Numbered from the stretch's first letter, positions 17,960-43,340 are shown. The stretch: 64,000 nt of DNA from Archilochus colubris (GCA_023079485.1 CM041104.1:63676-127675), one strand, 5' to 3'. Made by a program: numbers and translations. Notes: generated from the letters alone by a model not told the origin.

Positions 17960-19080
17960 CCTGCTACATGAGGATCAGTGGGGCCAAGTCAGATATGGCC
18001 ATGCACTCTTTGAATCCTTCCCAATAATCAATGGTGTGAAACAAGGATGCATTCTCACACCCACTCTATTCCCATGATGCTCCAAAGGTCCACAGCAGAC
18101 CTCAATGAAGAAAATGGCATTTACACCTGATATTGTACTGATGGGAGCCTATTCAGCCTAAGGTGACTGAAGGCCCACACCAAGACCCTAAATTAGCATG
18201 TCCAAGAGTTCCTCTTCAGCGCATAACATCCTGCTTTGCATAGGCTGCAAATCTTTTTGGGTTGGAAGTCAACTTGAAGAAGACATAAGTTCTCTACCAG
18301 CCTGCACCACAGGAAGACTTTCATCCTGCCCACATCACCAGGGGTGAATCAGAGCTTAAGACAGTCCAGCAGTTCAGCTCTCTAGGATACATTTCTTCCT
18401 TGGACACCAAGATCGACAAAGAAATAGACAATAGATTAGCAAATGCATACAGAGCATTTGGAAGGCTTCATAAAAGAGTCTGGAACAATAAACACCTGAA
18501 GAAAAATAAAAAGATTGGTGTCTACAGAGCCATTGTACTGTCTGCTCTTTTATATGGGTCTGAATCACGGGGCATCTACTGCCACCACCTGTGACTCCTT
18601 GAATGCTTCCATCAATGCTCCCTCCATACAATCCTAAACATCCATTGGATGGCTGTGTGACCAATGTCACTGTCCCTGAACAGGCAGGGGTCACCACTAT
18701 TGAGGCCTTGCTACTGAGGACACAGCTGCACTAGGCAGGGCACAGGATGGAGGATCACCACCTCCCTATGATTGTGCTCTATGGTGAACTTGCCACCGGT
18801 TCCCAGCAGGAGCCCAGAGAGGAGATACTCTGAAACAATCCCTCAGATTTGGCCATATTGACTGCCATCAGTGGTCCCCTCTGGCCTCCAATCAAGAGGC
18901 ATGGAGACACACCATCCATAACGCCGCTGCCTCCTTTGAGAACGCACGGAGAATCAGTCTTGAGGAGAACAGACAACGCAGAAAGAATCATGCTTTGCCA
19001 GGAGACTTTCTTGTTGTGCCTTTTGCAACCACACTTGCCTATCCTGCATTGGCCTTATCAGCCATCAGCGCACTTGCACC
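17960..19080 (+). pseudogene. decayed non-CR1 LINE, reverse transcriptase to C-terminal zinc finger
   Basis: With frameshifts and stops, the plus strand gives NGVKQGCILTPTLF (a reverse-transcriptase motif) at about 18030-18075. It then gives DTKIDKEIDNRLANAYRAFG and YRAIVLSALLYGSES at about 18405-18570, an ECFHQCS/ILNIHW segment at about 18600-18655, and finally CAFCNHTCLSCIGLISHQRT-C at about 19015-19080, a zinc-finger-like C-x2-C plus H signature. This order matches the end of a non-LTR retrotransposon ORF2. It lacks the CR1 motifs seen elsewhere in the window. The family was not identified. Many stops show it is very old. Confidence 0.7.
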
Positions 19081-22000
19081 AAGTGTGGGTAGAGCCTTGT
19101 TTAATTCTTTGTTCATGAAGCCAAGCCATGAAATATGTAAATACAACATCTGTACGTGTAAACACACATGCATAAATAAAATGGTAATGATGTGTATATA
19201 TAAATGCTAAATTATCTCCAATTTATCCAACATCCTTTATATCTCCTATATGCATACAAAGCCAGCATTATGTTCCTAAGTGCATAGACATCCTGTTTAT
19301 AGGAGACATGCACCTACAAGGAATACAGATTAAAAGTGTTCCTAGTGGATAAGTAACTCCTAATTCCTTAATTTCATTTTATTTGCTCCCCAGAGCAAGC
19401 AGTGGAAGTTGCATACGTGTTTATTTAACATCCTTGTATAGCTGGTTTTCCTGTGGTTCATACCTGAGATACCTGAGCTGGTACCAAGAGGGGGGACGGA
19501 TCCTCCCAGGAGCTCCTCTGCTACTGGAGCAAAGTTTGGAATTATGAGCAGAGGAAATAAGGTTGAACCAAACAAGAGAAAGGCTGAGAGGAGGAAAAGA
19601 AGGAGACCTTGAGCTGAGTTGGTTTTGATTTTTTTTCTGGGGGAGCCTGGGGCTTGCACATCATTGACCTGTGGCCCTGACTCACCTGCAGCACCCTGGG
19701 GACCTTCCCCTTGCCCCCATGGCCACAGTTAATCCTAACAAACACTGCACTTTCTTAGAGAAGAAAATCATTGAGAAAATTCTCCATCTTTGTTAAAAGC
19801 CATGAGCTTGCCCAGCAGTGACCCCAGATCCAGGCTGTCTCCCCAAGGGTGATGATGCCTTCCTCGGAGTGACTGCCAAACTCTGCTGCCATCTCCACCC
19901 TCTGCCCTGGGAGGGTTTTTCCTGGAGCAAGGAGAGGTTCTACCACAGAGGCTGGACCATGGCCAGATGTGTATTGTAAGCACCTGAAAACGGAGCTCAA
20001 AGGGCCAAACAGAACTCAAAGGATCAGCTGCTGCTGGTGGAAACAGGCACAAGAACCAGGAAAATCAAAGGGATTGATGCAGGATGTTGCATGAGCAGAA
20101 CGAGCCCAAAGTTTGCTACTCATTTTGACAAATTTCAGGATAAAGCAGGGCTCCAGCTCTGGGCCACTGGCTGTCTCAGTGAGGAGGATGCAAGGAGCAT
20201 CCTTGGGAAAGGGGCTTGCTCCAGCTGTATGGATAAGGAGCACTGGCCTGGAAGGCACCTCCGGGTGTGTGTGAGTATGTTTATGTGAGAGAGTTTATGT
20301 GTGAGAATGTTTATGTACATGTATGTGCAGGGGTGTATCTGCATGTACAACCCTGAACCCAGCTCCTGAGCAAACACCCTTTGCCAGCCACCAGCTGCTA
20401 TTTCCTTGCCAAAATAGCAAGGCAAGGAAATGATTAGGGGATCATTAAGATGGAGGCATCACTATCCTCTATATTCTCCCTGGTTAGTTTGCAAGATAGA
20501 AAACCTGGACCCATCTGGAGGGAGCAGAATTGATCCCACTTGGGGAGGTGGCAGAGCAGACACAGTGCAAGCTCCCCCTGCAGTGCCCGGGGCAGAGCAG
20601 ACAGCATGGCACAAACTGCATTGATTTTTGCACTCTGTGCCTCAATATTTTGGACTCCTGGAAGAGCTATTTCCCAAACGCCAGCACCCTGGTATGATGT
20701 TGGTCAGAAACCTTCACTCTGTCCCCTTGCTGGAGGCTTTGGGAGCAACTCTGTGCTTGATCCCTAATGGAGAGTATTTGTGGCTCTGCTGGGTTGTGCT
20801 GGGCACTAGTGCTGTCCCTGAGCCTACAACCTCGGTTCCTGCTTTTAGGTTAAAATGGTGCAGAGATCAGTGCCAGCCAGGTGGGGAAAGGAGAGGGAGA
20901 AGATGATGGAGCACAGGCTTGGAGGAACTCAGAGTAAACCCCACCCCCGATCAGCTGTGGAATGAGGAGGTGGAGCCTTGATCCCAGGTTTCTGGGTTAT
21001 ACAGTAGGGACTGGGCAGTTCCCTGGCCCCAGTGTTTCAGTGAGAACACAAGCAAAGCCTGGCAGAGCCCCAGAAGCCCAGGGGGTGGGGTGCTTGCTGC
21101 TGGCTGGAGCTGCATTTCCAGATTTGTGGGCAACTGGCACTGCTCTTGCTTCCCACTGACAAGGAAAGGTTGTGGGAATTACCAGTGCCATGAGCTGAGA
21201 GAACATCCATGGGAGAAGGATGAGATGTGGGATAGTGGAGCTAAGATGTAATGCTTGAGTCCTGTGAAATCTGAAGAACCTCCATTCCTCCCAGATCCCT
21301 ACAGAGGTGACTTCTCCTTACTTCAAGGACACCCACGGAGGATCCTCTGTGGGCAGTACACAAGCCCCTGCTAAAGGAGTTCTGATAGGAGCAAAGAAAA
21401 CCAACATCAGCACAAGATGCAATCTTGATGGACCACCCCAAAATCCAAAGGGAGCCATGGGACAGCCCCAAACCACCCAGCAGTCCCCAACGCTCCCAGG
21501 ACATCCCTCCCATCACCCTGTGCTGCAGCAGCTGGTCCTCCATAGCTGGTCCCAGAGCCACTATGAGACAAGGCAGGGTATGTCCCTTGTGTGACCATGG
21601 AGGACAGCAGTGTCCAACCACACACGTGGTGCCCTCCACAGAGCAGTTGCCATGGGGGTCCCAGCACTCCATCCCACCCTGGGCAGAGTGAGGAGCTGTG
21701 CCCATTGCAGATGGGCTGGACTTCCCCCCTGCTTCTCATTGGGTACAAAATCCTGGGTACAAAAAAAGGGAGGGAAATACAGCACTTTTTTTCCTCCTCT
21801 TTTTACAAAGTGCTGTGCAAACCTCAACACATCTCTCTTTTTTCCACTGGTGAAATGGTGACTTGACATAACTGGTTTTTATCCTCTTCACAAAATTCAA
21901 GCCCCAGAAAAGTTGAGTCAATATTCCACAATTATCTTTATACAAAGAAACCTGGAGCCTTCTCAAAAAAGCTGCCACAGCCGGTGGCTCCCAGCTGGCT

Positions 22001-22970
22001 GCCACATGTCCATGCACCCAAGAGCACATGCCTGGTCACGATGCCACCAGGACATTTGGTTCCCACCAACACCAGGGCTCTGGCTGCTGCCACCAGCCCT
22101 GTGTCAGGTTCTCCAGAGTTCCCTTGCACCACACAGCCCCATGAGTCCCAGTTTTTGCCACCACATTTGCAGTGTTCTGGGTATCCACCTCGGAATGGAC
22201 CTGTGATGGTCTCTGGGTCACGAGCATGGAGGAGATGGGTGCAGTCAAGTCCTGGATACCACCACAGAACATGTCTCCATCCTGCTGCCAGGTCTGCATC
22301 CTCTCTCCCTACCTGCAGTGGGCTGCAGATTCTTCTCTCTGCTGCCCAATATTTCATCATCCACCTCTGCAAAATGTATATTTCTCTTTGAAAAGCTCTC
22401 CTAGAATAATATATTTTTTTATTATCATGACAGTGAGGGCTCCTGTTGCCATGGATACATGCCCCTTGCTAGAGCAGGAGCTTTCTGGGTGTTGGAAATT
22501 CTGCTATGTTTTCTGATGTACAGGGGTTGTTTTTTTTTTTAATTTAGTATTTATTCTCCTTATCATCTTCTGCAACAACAGGTTGTTTATATTGAATATG
22601 GATATGTCACCAGCACAGCAAAGCCTTCAGAAACAACCTCCTGCTTTCAGAAGGAATATTTTTGGGGAAAAAATCTACCCTGCAGCACTGATAATATATA
22701 GTGTAACAAAAACCATGGAAACTCTGAAAAGGTCTCATCTGTAGCCCACTACACTGTCCATTAAATCCTTTTTCTGGTTTCAGGACTCCTGAAAGAGTGT
22801 TAGAAAACCAAGTCCCATTTTATGCGGTTTTCATAGCGTTGCTGTAGAACTACTGTAGAAGATGCAGAACCTGCTTCTTCTGGTGCCTAGTTCAGGAGTT
22901 TTCCAGTCCTGAGCTTCTGGAAACCTAACCTAGTTGAGAACAAATGGAGAGAAATTAAATAGATATATTA
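19081..22970. other. intergenic, no gene recognised
   Basis: Long open frames occur by chance on both strands without domains or coupled splice sites. Local features are a TATGTG-rich simple tract at 20262-20335 and poly-T near 22530. No exon of the expected syntrophin neighbours (CDK5RAP1 side) was recognised. Confidence 0.45.
20262..20335. repeat. TG-rich simple repeat
   Basis: Imperfect repetition of GTGTGTGAG-TATGTTTATGTGA units. Confidence 0.6.
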
Positions 22971-22976
22971 AATGGA

Positions 22977-23064
22977 GAAAGATGGAAGGATGGATGGAAG
23001 GATGGATGGAAGGATGGATGGATGGATGGATGGATGGATGGATGGATGGATGGATGGATGGATG
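22977..23064. repeat. (GGAT)n microsatellite
   Basis: Starts with alternating GGAA/GGAT units and becomes a pure run of about 15 GGAT units. A tract of this length is expected to vary in length between individuals. Confidence 0.95.
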
Positions 23065-26000
23065 TGTTCCATTTTTTACTCCATCATTTCCTCACAGGCA
23101 GGTGCTGGATGCTGTAATACCTACATTTACAATGATGTCACACATACATAATGACTTTACAGACACTTTTCCAAAGCACTTCATCCCTCAGAATAATTCG
23201 AGGTGCAGGACTGTGCTCTGCTTCTGCTGCTTCCAGCTGCCAGTGTGTACTGGGAGGGAGCAGGAATACCCCTCTTTTATGGAAAGGAAAACTGAGGCAC
23301 AGAGACAGCCCATACCGGCCCCAAAGCAGATGTGTGGCAGAGCTTTACTCAGCTTTCTGTTTTCTTTTTTCCCCAGGTTTTCCTGGGACACTGTCCACAC
23401 CAGCTGCCTCCTTGTTTTGGGGCAAGGAGGAGGTTGGTCACCTGTAAGCTCAGAGATGCTCCATCACACCCACTTGCTTCTTTCTCCTTGTACTCTTGGT
23501 GTGGTTTTTTTGTTTTTTTGTTTGTGATTTTTTTAATTAGCAGAAACTAGTCCAATAAAATTATCCCAGAAGCACAAACACTACAGGAGAGGTCTGGGCT
23601 TTGCCTACAGTAAGACAGAGTTTCCTGCCAAAGTTTGAAAAGGAAACAACCGCAGTGAGGTACCAAGTGGAACGAGCAGTTTCATACAAACCTTCCTGAA
23701 ACAGACACTGAACTTACCAGGTTGAAGGCTTAGAGCTGGCTGGGAGGTGGGCTAGGTGGTTTCTCCAAGTCCAGCCTGGGCAACATGTCCAGCACCACCC
23801 TGCAGCCCTGCAGCACCCGCAGCCCCTCAGCATCACCAGAGATAATGGGGGAAGGTGAAAATGGCTGCATCCAGCACTGTGTTTCAGCCCACTAGGCTCA
23901 GGACACTGCTGGAGAAGCCTCTGCTGTGGTGGCCAAGCTCTGGGTCCTCCCCAGTGATACCAGCAGGGAGGGAAATCCTGCTCAGAGCCTCTTTGCCTGT
24001 GGCTGAAGCTGACAGGAGGATCCTAGGAAGGGAAGTGGAGCTCCCAGAGACCATGTGATGGCAAAGAAGAATCAGCGGGAAAGGGAGATAGGGCTCAGCC
24101 CCGGGGAGAAATGAGGATGTTCTCACCTGGTGGTGGGAAACCAGTTAAAAAGTGCTGGTACACCCACCCCCCCCCCCTCTCAGCCTCCGGGGAACACATG
24201 CACTGCCAGAAGTGGAGCCAGGGAGAGGTGAAGGGGTGGTTCAGCCCTGCCCAGAGAGGTGGAGACACTTAATTAAGTGGCTCAAGTGGGAAGTCAGCAC
24301 ACAGGAGAAGCAGCCCCCTGAGAAGGACAAGCAAGGGGAGCCATGGTGGGATGAGAGCAAGACCTGGCGGCTCCCAGGAGTGTTTTGGCTCATGGCACAC
24401 CCTGCAATCCCACCAGCCCCATACCCTCATCTGGCAAACTGCTAAATTCTCAGGTCCTCTGGAGACAGGATGGAAAAACCCATCCCTGCCCAGGGAGAGG
24501 CGTAGGGATTGCACAGGTGAGCAGCTGCAGACCCACACCAAGGATGTGCCCAGGGATGCACTGAGGGATGCACCAAGGGATGTGCTGAGGGATGCCCTGA
24601 GGGATACATCAAGTGCTCACTTTTCAGGCAAGGCTAGAGCTGAGGCTGAGTAAGAGAAAACATCCTCATCACTGCCTTGGATTTAACATTTAACACAGCT
24701 TCCCTGTTCCCACCTGGGTAAGATCCCTCCTGTTTACATCAATCAAATGCCAAATATAGTTTCCCTGCACCTCGAAACAAAGCTGTCCATGGGATGGCCA
24801 GCCCCACCATGCAACACTAACTCCAGATGAATATTGATTTTTTTATGACAAACACTCTAGCCCAAATAGCATACTATGTGGGGCAGCCAGCTGGGGGAGG
24901 ACATACCCATTACTCAGCAAATTAATTACTTGATTCCCCTTCCCCACAGTGTGCTGTCTGCTAGGAAATTTTCATTCTGTCTCTTGAACTTGTGAACAAA
25001 TTGTTAATATCAGTGCTTAAACGCTGGGATGTTAAGTCTTAGGTTGTCTTGTTGATTATGGCACTAAAAGGTCAGACCCAACTAATGGGAAGAAAAAGCA
25101 GCCCTGGGAGGGCAGCATTGTTCTGCCGGGGGTGAGCATACACCTGGAGACAACCCCACCACTCTGCCTGCAGCAGCTCCCTCCGCCCTCTCCACTTCCT
25201 TCATTCAGGGCTGTTTTCCAGGTGTCATGACCCAGCAAAGCTGTTTCTGGGGAAAATTTCCTCCTTGTGAGGTTGCTGCTGACAGTGCTGGGTTTCCCCA
25301 TGGAGGCAGAGAGCTCAGCTCGCCCTGTCCTAGGTGGATTTGCTCCCAGAGGGTGAGGGCAGCTGCCAACCCCACTGCCATCACCCACTACCTCCCATGC
25401 CAGAGCCATCTCCGTCTCCATTTCCACCCCCACTTTGCCCCCCCCCCCCGGCAATCAGCACCCCAGGAGCTCCACCTCGTGAGCAAAATCAGAATTTTTT
25501 TTCCCTTGCCATTTGCCATTCATTTCCCCAACATTCACAACACCTTTAAAATGCTCTTTCCCTCGGCTCTTTCAGTCACGGTGGCCAAATAAAATTCCAG
25601 TTGCCTCAGAGTGCCTCAGCTTTTCATCTGTGCCTATTACCATCACTCCAGTTCTGCAAGATGAGGTCATTATATTTATTTTAAAGCCCCTTTCAAAAAT
25701 ATTAGTCCTTCTGCAATAAAAGTGCCTGAAAGAATAAAACCCTGAGGCACTGTTAGTGCTCCCCTGGGAAGAGCATGGTGTGGTCTCTAGCAGGAATGTT
25801 ACTCACTTCCTACAGATGCTGTCCTGCACCAGGAATAGTCCCTGCTACAAACCCCAAGACCTTCCCCAGGCAAAGAAATTCACTGCTGATTCCAGGTATC
25901 TGAATGTCACTGGACACTTACTTCAAGATGAACTGGAAATTTTAGGAAAATCTTAGGAATCTTAGGAAATAATTGCAATGATTTTTTTCTCCAAGACCTC

Positions 26001-27596
26001 GGGCATTGGGCTTGATTCTTAAGCACCAGCTGCAAAAATAGGCACTATCACTGGGCTGCTCATGCAACCCCTTGAGGCATCTTCCCAGGAATCAAAGGTG
26101 CTGCTGGATTTAGGGAGAGATCTCCAGCTGCCACAGGCTCCTCTTGGGGAGACAGCTTCTATCTTCTCTTCCCAGGATGTTTATGTTACAGTGTCACACA
26201 TCAGTGGGAAACATTCACAGCCCCTTTGCTAGAGCATCAGGGGGGAAAGGGTTCCATTGAGCAGAGGACAGTGCCAGAAGGGTGAAGCAGATGAAAAAGC
26301 ATCATAAAATACAGTAGGGGTTGGAATCCCCACCCCATCACCAATATCAAATGCAAGTAAGTCAAAGAAAAGTTCATCTCAGAACTAAGTAATTTCTTTC
26401 AACTGCGCTGAGCTGCACTGGGAACATTGAGGCAGTCTGTGATCTAGAAGATTAATAGGAAATCTGCTCTGGATTGGGAGTAATTCCCTCTTTTATTGGA
26501 AACCCCAAAGAGTAATGGCTGTAGGACAGGAAGATAAATTGCAGCAATGTTACGTTTCTTTGTGCAGACATGCTTTTGATCATAGAAAAATACCCCATCT
26601 GTTTCTAAATTACTTGTTGTATTGATTTAACAGGTAGTAACAGGGAGGGGGAAGGGTGGTGGTTTGTTGTTTTTTTTCTTTGGCAAATCCATTTTGCAAA
26701 GTCTCTTGGAAATCTGACAATTCAGTGCAATAAAAATAGGGGCTTGTGAATCAGACAAGATGACTGCTGTCAGGCATGAGGTTCTGCACAGAGGCACAGG
26801 CTGTACTTGCATGGGCTCAAGCCCCCTTCTCTCCAGCACCCTGTCCCACAGAGCTCATCAGCTGAGTTCTTGCATGTAGAAAATATCCTTTACACCAAAG
26901 AAGCTGTTCCTGTGCTTCCCTCCCTGCCCAAACCACACGCACTATGCTGCCCTTCTTGCATGTTTCCAAATTCAGAAAAAGTTTAAGTAGCTGCCTGGCT
27001 GGGCTGTGGACATTGTTTCCTTCTCGTCATGCCCTTGCTGGAGCAGTTAGGCAGCCAGGGTAGCTCTGGTGGCATGGGGATGGTGACTGGGCTTGTGACA
27101 CAGCCAGGATTGATCGAGTCCTTCCCAGGTTAACCTCAATCCCTGCCACCCTGATTGAATCCCTGTTAGCACTGAAAAAGCCTTTTCTCTCTCCAGAAGT
27201 GAGGAGATGCTGCAGGTGAGCTACAGAGGATGCCCAGCAATGGCCAAGTGCCCTGAGAAAACCTCCCCAGAGCTGCCAGCTCTCCCTGCAACTTTTTCTG
27301 AATTTGGAAATGACACCCACCCTACACTGAGCATCCCAGCACAGGAAGAGAAGGTTATTCAACCCCACCTGCTATCTCCTAGCTGTGCAAGGATCAACCT
27401 GTCTCCCTCTGCACACCCAGCACAGCATCAGGCAGCTCAAAAGACTTTTTGCCCCCATCTGACCCCCCCAGGGTTCCAATCACCCCTACCTCCAGCTCAC
27501 AGCAATGTCCCACAGTGAAACCTCTCCTTCCTCTGCTAGCAAACACCCTGAGGCACAGCCCTGGTATCCACCCACATACAGATCTTTTACTTCACC
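23065..27596. other. intergenic, no gene recognised
   Basis: No domain-bearing exon seen on either strand. Contains a C-run at about 24166-24176, a 14-bp minisatellite (separate entry) and AT-rich patches near 24830-25060 and 25500-25740. Confidence 0.45.
24538..24612. repeat. short minisatellite, about 14-bp unit
   Basis: Five or so imperfect copies of AGGGATGCACTG / AGGGATGTGCTG in direct order. Confidence 0.75.
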
Positions 27597-27619
27597 AAAA
27601 AAAAAAAAAAAAAAAAAAA
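27597..27619. repeat. poly-A tract
   Basis: An uninterrupted run of 23 A. No retroposed gene or SINE body was recognised immediately upstream. Confidence 0.9.
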
Positions 27620-28310
27620 GCATTTTCATGCAGAATCTTTTGGTTCATAAAAGAAGCTGTTTCCCAGCAGCTGCCTGAACAACCTTCAACCCTCAGCTGA
27701 GAAATAAAGTGACCCAGGAGTCAGCAAAATAAAATGAACCATCCAACTCCAACAAAGAAAAGTGGCTCCCGTCCCTGGGCACAATATGGAAAAATTTGGC
27801 AAATAGATCTGATATGCAGCTTCCATCTCTCCAGTGCTCCGGTCTCCAGCCCTCTGGTTGTCTGTCTGGGTTCTTGTGCTGCAAGGACCTGGGAATGCTC
27901 CAAGGGGTCCAAGGCAGGTGAGCGAGAGGTGCCATGTTAGCGCTTTGAGCTGGACGATATAAATATAAAACATGGGTACAAATGGGTTCTTGGTACAGAA
28001 AATATCATCTCACAAGGCACTGGGGTGACAACCACACACGGCGGGTTCCAACCCGGCTTCTCCAGCTGCTGCAGAGCATCAGAGCAGGATGAAGGAGGGG
28101 AAGAAGGGACTGGAGAAGTCCCGGTGCTGCCGTCCAGGAGGGATTCAACCCAAAAGTCCAAGGAGTTGTTTTTCCCAGCTGGCTGTTGCTTTTCCTTGGG
28201 CTGGCAGGGGCTCCAGATCTCCTTGGGCTGGCTTGGGGCTGGGTTTGGCCCAGAGGAAGGTGCATAGATGGGCCAAGGGCTTGGGGTCCTCTGCCCTCTC
28301 AGCTCCCTCC
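27620..28310 (-). other. SNTA1 3' untranslated region and downstream flank
   Basis: Directly downstream of the SNTA1 stop codon on the minus strand. The transcript should continue here, but no canonical AATAAA or ATTAAA was noticed on the minus strand within this stretch, so the cleavage site is unknown. Confidence 0.45.
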
Positions 28311-40159
<11,849 letters not shown>

Positions 40160-40260
40160 CTTCCGCGGCCGCTCCGCACCTCCCCCGCCGCGCCGCTCCG
40201 CGCCCCGCCCCGCCCCACCCCGGACCTCCCCGGCATGGGGCACCGGGGGGGCGGCCGGAA
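40160..40260 (-). promoter_or_regulatory. SNTA1 CpG-rich promoter region
   Basis: Immediately upstream of the start codon the sequence is dense in CpG and carries clustered GC boxes (CCCCGCCCCGCCCC at 40204-40217 on the plus strand). No TATA box is seen, which fits a broad CpG-island promoter. The exact transcription start is unknown. Confidence 0.65.
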
Positions 40261-40339
40261 CGCTGGTAGTTTCCGCTTCGTGCTGGGACGTGACACTGGG
40301 AGGACTCGGTGGTCCCACTGCTCTCCAGTCTGGGAGGGT

Positions 40340-40600
40340 GCATCGGGGGGTTGAGGGTCCCTGGGGCTCCCCGTCTCGGACAGGCATGGGGCACCGGGAA
40401 GGACATGGCTACGCGGCGCCACCCGGTGCTCCCCTCTCCAGCCTGGGATGGGGTACGGAGGAGGGACAGTGGTCCCCGGTGCTCCCTGCTCCGGCGTGGA
40501 TTATGGCACGGGGAGGGGGATTTAGCTCCCCAGTGCTTCCCTGCTCCAGCTCGGGATGGGGCACACGGAAGGACCCGGGCCCCCGGTGTTCTGTGACTTG
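40340..40600. repeat. minisatellite upstream of SNTA1, about 52-bp unit
   Basis: GGTGCTCCCCTCTCC (40427), GGTGCTCCCTGCTCC (about 40480), AGTGCTTCCCTGCTCC (about 40532) and GGTGTTCTGTG (about 40583) recur every 52-53 bases, each followed by GGATGGGG-CA-GG-like sequence. Confidence 0.75.
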
Positions 40601-43189
40601 TCCTTGCTCTGGCCCTGGGGACAAGGACACCCCCGTGCTGGGATGTGTCGCAGGAGGAGCAGCAGAATCCAAGCAGGTGCCAGGTGGCTCAGCCCTTCGT
40701 GTCCCCAAGGGCCACAGCCCCCTCCCCTTCACCCTCCCCTCCCATCCCCCCGCAGTCCCGGGCCTCTCGCCTGCAGCCCAAGCCCACCCTGGGGGGCCCG
40801 GGGGCAGCAGGATGTGGCCGCTTAGCAAGGGTAAGGGGATGAAGGCCTGGGATGTACGCTTACAGGGATCCCTGTACATGTGTACCGAGTGGGGTGCTCG
40901 GGGAGCTCAGGAAGCATCCACACCCGTGCCCAGCCAGATCCTGCGGAGGACCTCGGGGAGGGTGCTGTCCTACAAGTATTTTTTTACCATGCACCATTTT
41001 TCTAAAACATTTTTGGCTCCTTTATAAGGGCTGGCGATGGCTCTGGAGGCTCCACAGTGCTTTGCCAGCCTGCCTGCAAGGCAAGGCAGGGCGGGGGCTG
41101 CCTGCACCAGCCCTGGCCCCAGGGGTACCTCAGGAGCCAGCTTGTTTGCAGTGGCCTCGGGGCAGGCACTTTCTAATAGCCTCAGCGGGTATTACACAGC
41201 ACTGAGGCACAGGGAGGTAGTGTCTGCAGACATTTCAGACGAGTCCGTGTTGTTTTCCCCTTGCTTGTCCTGTTCCTTAAAAACAGGAACAGTGTTACCT
41301 TTGGCATACCCGAAGGTTTGGTTTTTGTTTTTTGATTTCTGTTTTTTTTCTGCAGCCAAGAGGCAGCGATTATGAGTAAAAAAACTAGCACTAGGAGTAG
41401 CAAATACCTCTTGGTGTAAGAGTGCCCTTTGCTCTCTTAGCATTTCAGGCTACAGAGGCCCCAGACCCACTGCAAAAGGATTTATAATTGACATGTACCA
41501 GATTTGTAATTAATGTGTACCAGCGGCTGGGAAGAGGAACAGGGCGAGGAGCCCTGGCTGCTCTGGCAGAGGGGCTGCAGTATGTGCCCAGCTCAGCAAA
41601 GCCCTTCCCCAGCCGGGGGTGGCAGCCAGCCCTGAGCCTCAGCCACGCACACGGGGAGAAAATGCTCCCCGGGCTCCCTCCCACGCAGCAGCAGCTGTGG
41701 AATTTCTTGAGTTTGCAGCAGAGGAAACCCTGAAGGCTATTTCTTCACAAAACAGACGGTTTACATATTCCTAATTTTCTTTTTGCTAAGAAGTCTGGGG
41801 TTTGGCTGAGGTGACTCCTTGCCTTTTTTAGGATGGTGCAGCTCAGTTCTACAACACCCTGTCACACAGCCAAAGGTGGGTGTCACCCTATAATCCCATC
41901 CCTTGCACAACCCATTGGGTCATCCAGGCCCTGCTCCAGCTGCCCACGCCACTAGGTTTGAGTAGAGCAGAGGGGAATTTTGTTCCTTGGTCTTAAGAGA
42001 AGTCAGGGCTCATTTTCCCTGCGTTGTTGCTCTGAGATTTGAAAGCCAGACAGCTGTAATCAGCAGTTTGTCCAGGTTTTTTATTCACTCCCAGCACTGC
42101 TTTTGATACTTTCAGCCTTTAATGCCACGTCCCTGCCTGGAGATGCAGCAGGGACCCTAAATACTGGTTTTAGCACAGAAGGATGGCACCGTTTGGCTGG
42201 TTTTCTATCATTTCTCATCTCTATGCCCAGCACAGTGGATGCTGAGAAGCACAGCCTGGAATCACAGAAGCCTCCTGGATGGTGACAGTGCCAGGTGGAG
42301 GGAGAAACCCTGCCTTTCCCCATCCTGTTGCTGGGCTGGAGAAAACTCCCGGATTCCTCAAGCCAGGGCACAGCACACCAGCTTCACCTCCCTCAGAGAA
42401 ACCCTACCAGCGGTGTGAGGCTGATGTGAAGGTAGAAAGCTACTCCCATGGCCACCACTTCAGTACAGGGGACAATCCTGTTCTCCCCCCCTTCAGCAAT
42501 TAATGTTCCTTTGACAATTGCATTAATTACTTATGTAGAGACCCAAGGCAAGTACTGTAAGTTTTGGTTCTTTCTAATGTAACCCAAGAGTCCAAAGCTC
42601 TCTTAAGACCTTGCTCCCAAACTGGGAGGCTCGGTTAGATCAGCGGGGGTACGTGGGGAGGGGAGCAATAGGGCTCAGCAGACTGCTGCAGTTTTTGGAT
42701 CTGGGCTCCAGGTTTTAATCAAAGACAAAACCCATTTGCTGGTTCTTCTGTACAGCTGGGTCAGGCAAGAGCTGTGCTCAGATGAGGATGGGCACTCAAT
42801 GATGTTCTTGGAGTCCTGCTGCCCCTCAAACAGAGATGTGGCTGCTTATGGAAATGGCAGCAGGAGCAGAAGGGAAGGGGCTGGGGAGCACAGGGGGGCT
42901 GTGATGCAAAGCCAGGGATGCTGCCACAGTCCCTGGGGGGGGGGAATCACTGGTTTTTAGCTGCAAAAGAGCATCTCTGGTGTCCACGCCTCCTCTAAGG
43001 GGTCCCCAAGAGGAGGACATAGTGGTCTGCGCAGTGTTGGGCCCCATGCCCTCCACTCCAAGCTGTCCCCCCAGCAGTGTGTTCTCAGCTCCCTGTTCCC
43101 ATGTTGCCTCCTGGCTGATTCCCACCAGGGCCTGAGTCCCCGTGTCATCCCCCCCAGGTCTTTTCTCTCCAGCCCCCCGAACTTGGGCG

Positions 43190-43340
43190 TTAAACAGCTA
43201 TAATTAGGCTCATTTCTTTGGCATAGCCTGGAGCTGTGTCAGAGCACACCAGTCTATTTATAGAGTGCTGTGAGATGTTCTGTTACTTGTGTTAATTCAA
43301 TTAATCCCTTCTGAAGCAAAATAAAATAATTTAAGAGCTC
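43190..43340. promoter_or_regulatory. candidate regulatory element with a MEF2 site
   Basis: AT-rich patch containing CTATTTATAG at 43254-43263, an exact fit to the MEF2 consensus, plus TTAATTCAATTAAT. It lies about 3.1 kb upstream of the SNTA1 start, and a muscle-type site would suit that gene. Function is inferred only. Confidence 0.3.
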
